Under the pieces are notes generated by a model that searched no databases, had not been told where the DNA came from, and was given only the letters and a program-made list of their open reading frames with translations. This document shows positions 21,501 to 22,996 of a stretch of 22,996 nucleotides of DNA, in pieces. Source of the DNA: a virus; the IMG/VR virus record IMGVR_UViG_3300032083_002322, positions 1 to 22,996 of that record; one strand, given 5' to 3'. A program made the translations under genes and the position numbers. How positions within the stretch are numbered: the first letter of the stretch is position 1; the number at the start of each line of letters is the position of its first letter.

Positions 21501-21727
21501 TCCTCACCTCCATTGACATAATCGGCGATTGCTTTTGCTAAAACATTTCGATAGAAACATCCAACACAAACAATTCCATTTCCATCGTTACATGAGCATG
21601 GTAATGTTATTTCAATTATTCTTTTAATATCCTTAACACTCACCTTCTTCTCGGCGATAGGCTCATAATGCTTAGTCGTGTGACCGACAACTTTAACTGG
21701 TGTACCGCAGAGTTCACATCTTTTCAT
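21497..21727 (-). CDS. Cys-cluster protein, zinc-binding-like (76 aa)
   Basis: GGAGG lies 7 nt before the ATG, inside the last codons of the upstream gene. The protein has CELCG at residues 4-8, and CSC at 44-46 with CVGC at 54-57, three Cys pairs that fit metal binding. It ends ADYVNGGEE, the same tail as its downstream neighbour although the rest of the two proteins is unrelated. It overlaps both neighbours in ATGA/GTGA fashion. Function unknown. Confidence 0.6.
   Translation of the reverse strand: MKRCELCGTPVKVVGHTTKHYEPIAEKKVSVKDIKRIIEITLPCSCNDGNGIVCVGCFYRNVLAKAIADYVNGGEE
21507..21524 (-). repeat. Junction repeat, copy 2 (encodes DYVNGG)
   Basis: This is the second exact copy of the 18-base junction sequence seen at 21283-21300. 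It sits at the same relative place, at the 3' end of a gene just before the next start. A shorter related element (CACCTCCAT) is present at the next junction, around 21725-21733. Confidence 0.85.
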
Positions 21728-21921
21728 TGTTCACCTCCATACGCTTCTTCATAGGCTTTCTTGCAAGCGTCGATTGCGTCATTGAATCCGTTATTATAGG
21801 CGTTACCATATGGGTTATAAGAATTGGATTTATCTTTCTTCTCAGGAAACTTCATTTTAGTATTCCATTTCTCAAGGGCAGATTTATTCCAAAAAACTTT
21901 TGATTCTTCATTCGTGTTCAT
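21724..21921 (-). CDS. Small Asn/Lys-rich phage protein (65 aa)
   Basis: The ATG at 21921 follows AAAGGAG with a 5-nt gap; a GTG two codons upstream overlaps that site and is unlikely. The product has VFWNKSALEKWNTKMKFPEKK, then an Asn/Tyr-rich region (NSYNPYGNAYNNGFNDAID), and ends EEAYGGEQ. The GGA GGT codons near the end supply the next gene's ribosome site. Function unknown. Confidence 0.55.
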   Translation of the reverse strand: MNTNEESKVFWNKSALEKWNTKMKFPEKKDKSNSYNPYGNAYNNGFNDAIDACKKAYEEAYGGEQ

Positions 21922-21931
21922 GTTCACTCCT

Positions 21932-22261
21932 TTAATCAGCTACTTGTCTTTTAACGTCAGTAAGATGGTCATACTCCAAAGCTCGGTCTATCTCCCATGT
22001 TCCAGGTTCAAGTGTGATCGTATCATGCCGTTCTTTGATAGCACAGAATACGTTGCAAGGTACTTCATTCTTAAGCCATAATACTCCGTTTGAATCTTCA
22101 AATAGTTCAACTCCCTCTTTGGCTTCTAAGAGGTGGTGATTACCACTTTGTTCCGAATCGGCTAACTTGTAACTTTTTTTGTTGAATTTAACAGCTTTTT
22201 TAAGTCCTTCTGGTATTGCGTTAACTTTTGTGATACAAACCTCACCATGAAAATAATTCAT
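21932..22261 (-). CDS. Phage protein of unknown function (109 aa)
   Basis: The protein reads MNYFHGEVCITKVNAIPEGL, then SEQSGNHHLLEAKEGVELFED, then CNVFCAIKERHDTITLEPGTWEI. The GNHHL and RHDTITLEPG blocks are typical of a phage/bacterial beta-rich family that I have seen beside DUF6745-like genes, as here. The histidines (two adjacent, plus RHD) could bind metal. I know no established role. It lies 1 base from the DUF6745-like gene and is likely co-expressed. Confidence 0.6.
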   Translation of the reverse strand: MNYFHGEVCITKVNAIPEGLKKAVKFNKKSYKLADSEQSGNHHLLEAKEGVELFEDSNGVLWLKNEVPCNVFCAIKERHDTITLEPGTWEIDRALEYDHLTDVKRQVAD

Positions 22262-22262
22262 T

Positions 22263-22991
22263 TTATTTAACTCCTTTTAGATTAGTTAATCTGTTTTTAG
22301 TCCTAAACTGCAACGCTTGTTCAATCGTCCTACACTCTGGAGAAACGCCCTCGATATGATAAATATTCGTCGTAAGGTTTCGCATTTTTAAGTAAGGTCT
22401 GTAATTCTTATCTAAAATATTTCCCATATCAATCAACTCATATTCACTTTGTCGATATAAGTCGTTTGAATATTTCTCTGACGTTTCAACAACTTTCCCG
22501 AGTTTAGCCATGCGTTCAATTCCATATTTTCTTACAAACTCTGTTCTAACATCTGCGTTTTTTTCTTTATGAAAAAAATCAATATCAAGTTTCCCTTCTG
22601 GAGTTTCTGCTAAGTATTGAGGAACCCTTACTCCATTTAAACCCCAAATGCTAAATCCGTCAGGATATTGGATTGCTGGTCCTCCGTCACAATGAATAAC
22701 TCCATTCTTTAATTTACAAACATTATGACGTTCGCTAATCCAACAAATATTTTCATGTGGTATTATCCAACCAGCGTTTTTTGATAAAATCCATAAACCA
22801 TTTAACTTTTCTGTCTGTTTCTCTAACTTTAAAACATTTTTAAAATAATCATAAAATCCCAACCAATAAGCGTCATGTTGTCCATATACCGAAGCCATGA
22901 CCGAAGCCCAGACTGAAGCCCTGACTGAAGCCCAGACTGAAGCCCTAACGGAATCCCAGACTGTATCACTGACTGAAGACTCGACCGAAGC
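22263..22991 (-). CDS. DUF6745-like protein with N-terminal tetrapeptide repeat, 5' end off window
   Basis: From ATG 22898 the frame gives 211 aa. It begins ASVYGQHDAYWLGFYDYF, then NAGWIIPHENICWISER and CKLKNGVIHCDGGPAIQYPDGFSIWGLNGVRVPQYL, which match the core of DUF6745-type proteins. Upstream, in the same frame, codons read a tetrapeptide repeat (A/D)-S-V-(W/R/M), with no start codon, up to a TAG at 22994-22992. The intact gene probably starts beyond the window, or the TAG is a W-to-stop mutation, because the repeat's fourth position is usually TGG or AGG. ATG 22898 has no ribosome site. Confidence 0.65.
   Translation of the reverse strand, partial: ASVESSVSDTVWDSVRASVWASVRASVWASVMASVYGQHDAYWLGFYDYFKNVLKLEKQTEKLNGLWILSKNAGWIIPHENICWISERHNVCKLKNGVIHCDGGPAIQYPDGFSIWGLNGVRVPQYLAETPEGKLDIDFFHKEKNADVRTEFVRKYGIERMAKLGKVVETSEKYSNDLYRQSEYELIDMGNILDKNYRPYLKMRNLTTNIYHIEGVSPECRTIEQALQFRTKNRLTNLKGVK
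22899..22989 (-). repeat. 12-bp tandem repeat coding for (A/D)-S-V-x
   Basis: About seven to eight copies of a 12-base unit, close to GACTGAAGCCCA on the + strand (variants have CCCT, TCGA or an A in place of C), run to the edge of the window. On the coding strand each copy encodes Ala/Asp-Ser-Val plus Trp, Arg, Met or Glu. The copy next to the window edge carries the TAG in the fourth position. Length variation by slippage is expected in such a repeat. Confidence 0.75.
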
Positions 22992-22996
22992 CTAGA

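Noticed and set aside
21700-22081. Plus-strand ORFs of 67 and 85 aa
   Set aside because: They run opposite to well-supported minus-strand genes with ribosome sites, so they are antisense shadows.
22899-22989. CRISPR array
   Set aside because: The units are 12 bases, direct and coding, without spacers, so this is a coding tandem repeat.
22992-22994. Recoding of TAG as an amino acid
   Set aside because: TAG ends at least two other genes here (14611-14613 and 19442-19440), so a recoded amber is not supported.

Overview
The window is part of the AT-rich genome of a tailed phage or prophage with a siphovirus-type tail. The host is probably Gram-negative: several proteins carry Sec-type signal peptides, and there is an overlapping spanin-like pair whose second member has a lipobox. 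Nearly every gene starts behind a purine-rich AGGAG-type Shine-Dalgarno site, and many genes overlap by 1-4 bases (ATGA, TAATG). TAG, TGA and TAA all serve as stops, so the standard code fits. Terminase, portal, major capsid, integrase, replication and endolysin genes are not visible, so this is only part of the genome.

Left part, rightward (about 1-6230): a 5'-truncated zinc-finger-like ORF, then a 1392-aa signal-peptide-bearing protein built of phage tail-fibre repeat modules, then small exported or membrane-anchored proteins (93, 128, 86 and 96 aa) and a small triple-repeat beta protein.

Middle, rightward (about 6224-15450): the neck and tail module. In order it holds a head-tail connector-like protein, a family 2 glycosyltransferase (an unexpected guest), a small acidic protein, a neck/tail-completion protein, a minor head protein domain, a tail terminator candidate, the tail tube protein and a tail assembly chaperone pair. 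The pair is joined by a textbook -1 frameshift site (slippery A AAA AAC plus a 7-bp stem after a 6-nt spacer). A short 404-aa tape measure, a distal tail protein with an extra N-terminal jelly-roll-like domain, a hub protein and a fibre-like protein follow. Four to five tiny genes then form a probable lysis/spanin cluster (15464-16310).

Right part, leftward (16312-22996): a convergent block of small accessory genes. It includes two more glycosyltransferase-like genes, a stub of a nucleotide-sugar epimerase/dehydratase, a YegP/DUF1508-like protein, a T4 Imm-like superinfection immunity membrane protein, an Acb2/Tad1-like cyclic-nucleotide sponge candidate, a YopX-family protein, several small zinc-binding-like proteins and a DUF6745-like protein with an (A/D)-S-V-x tetrapeptide repeat that runs off the window. 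Two GC-rich, hairpin-forming non-coding islands lie in this AT-rich block. Several gene junctions here share exact 14-18-nt sequences that carry the ribosome binding site, as if small genes had been shuffled as cassettes.

Reading the parts together, the rightward genes build and release a virion, and the leftward genes look like host-takeover, counter-defence and surface-modification functions. Function names come from sequence pattern recognition only; no database search was run.
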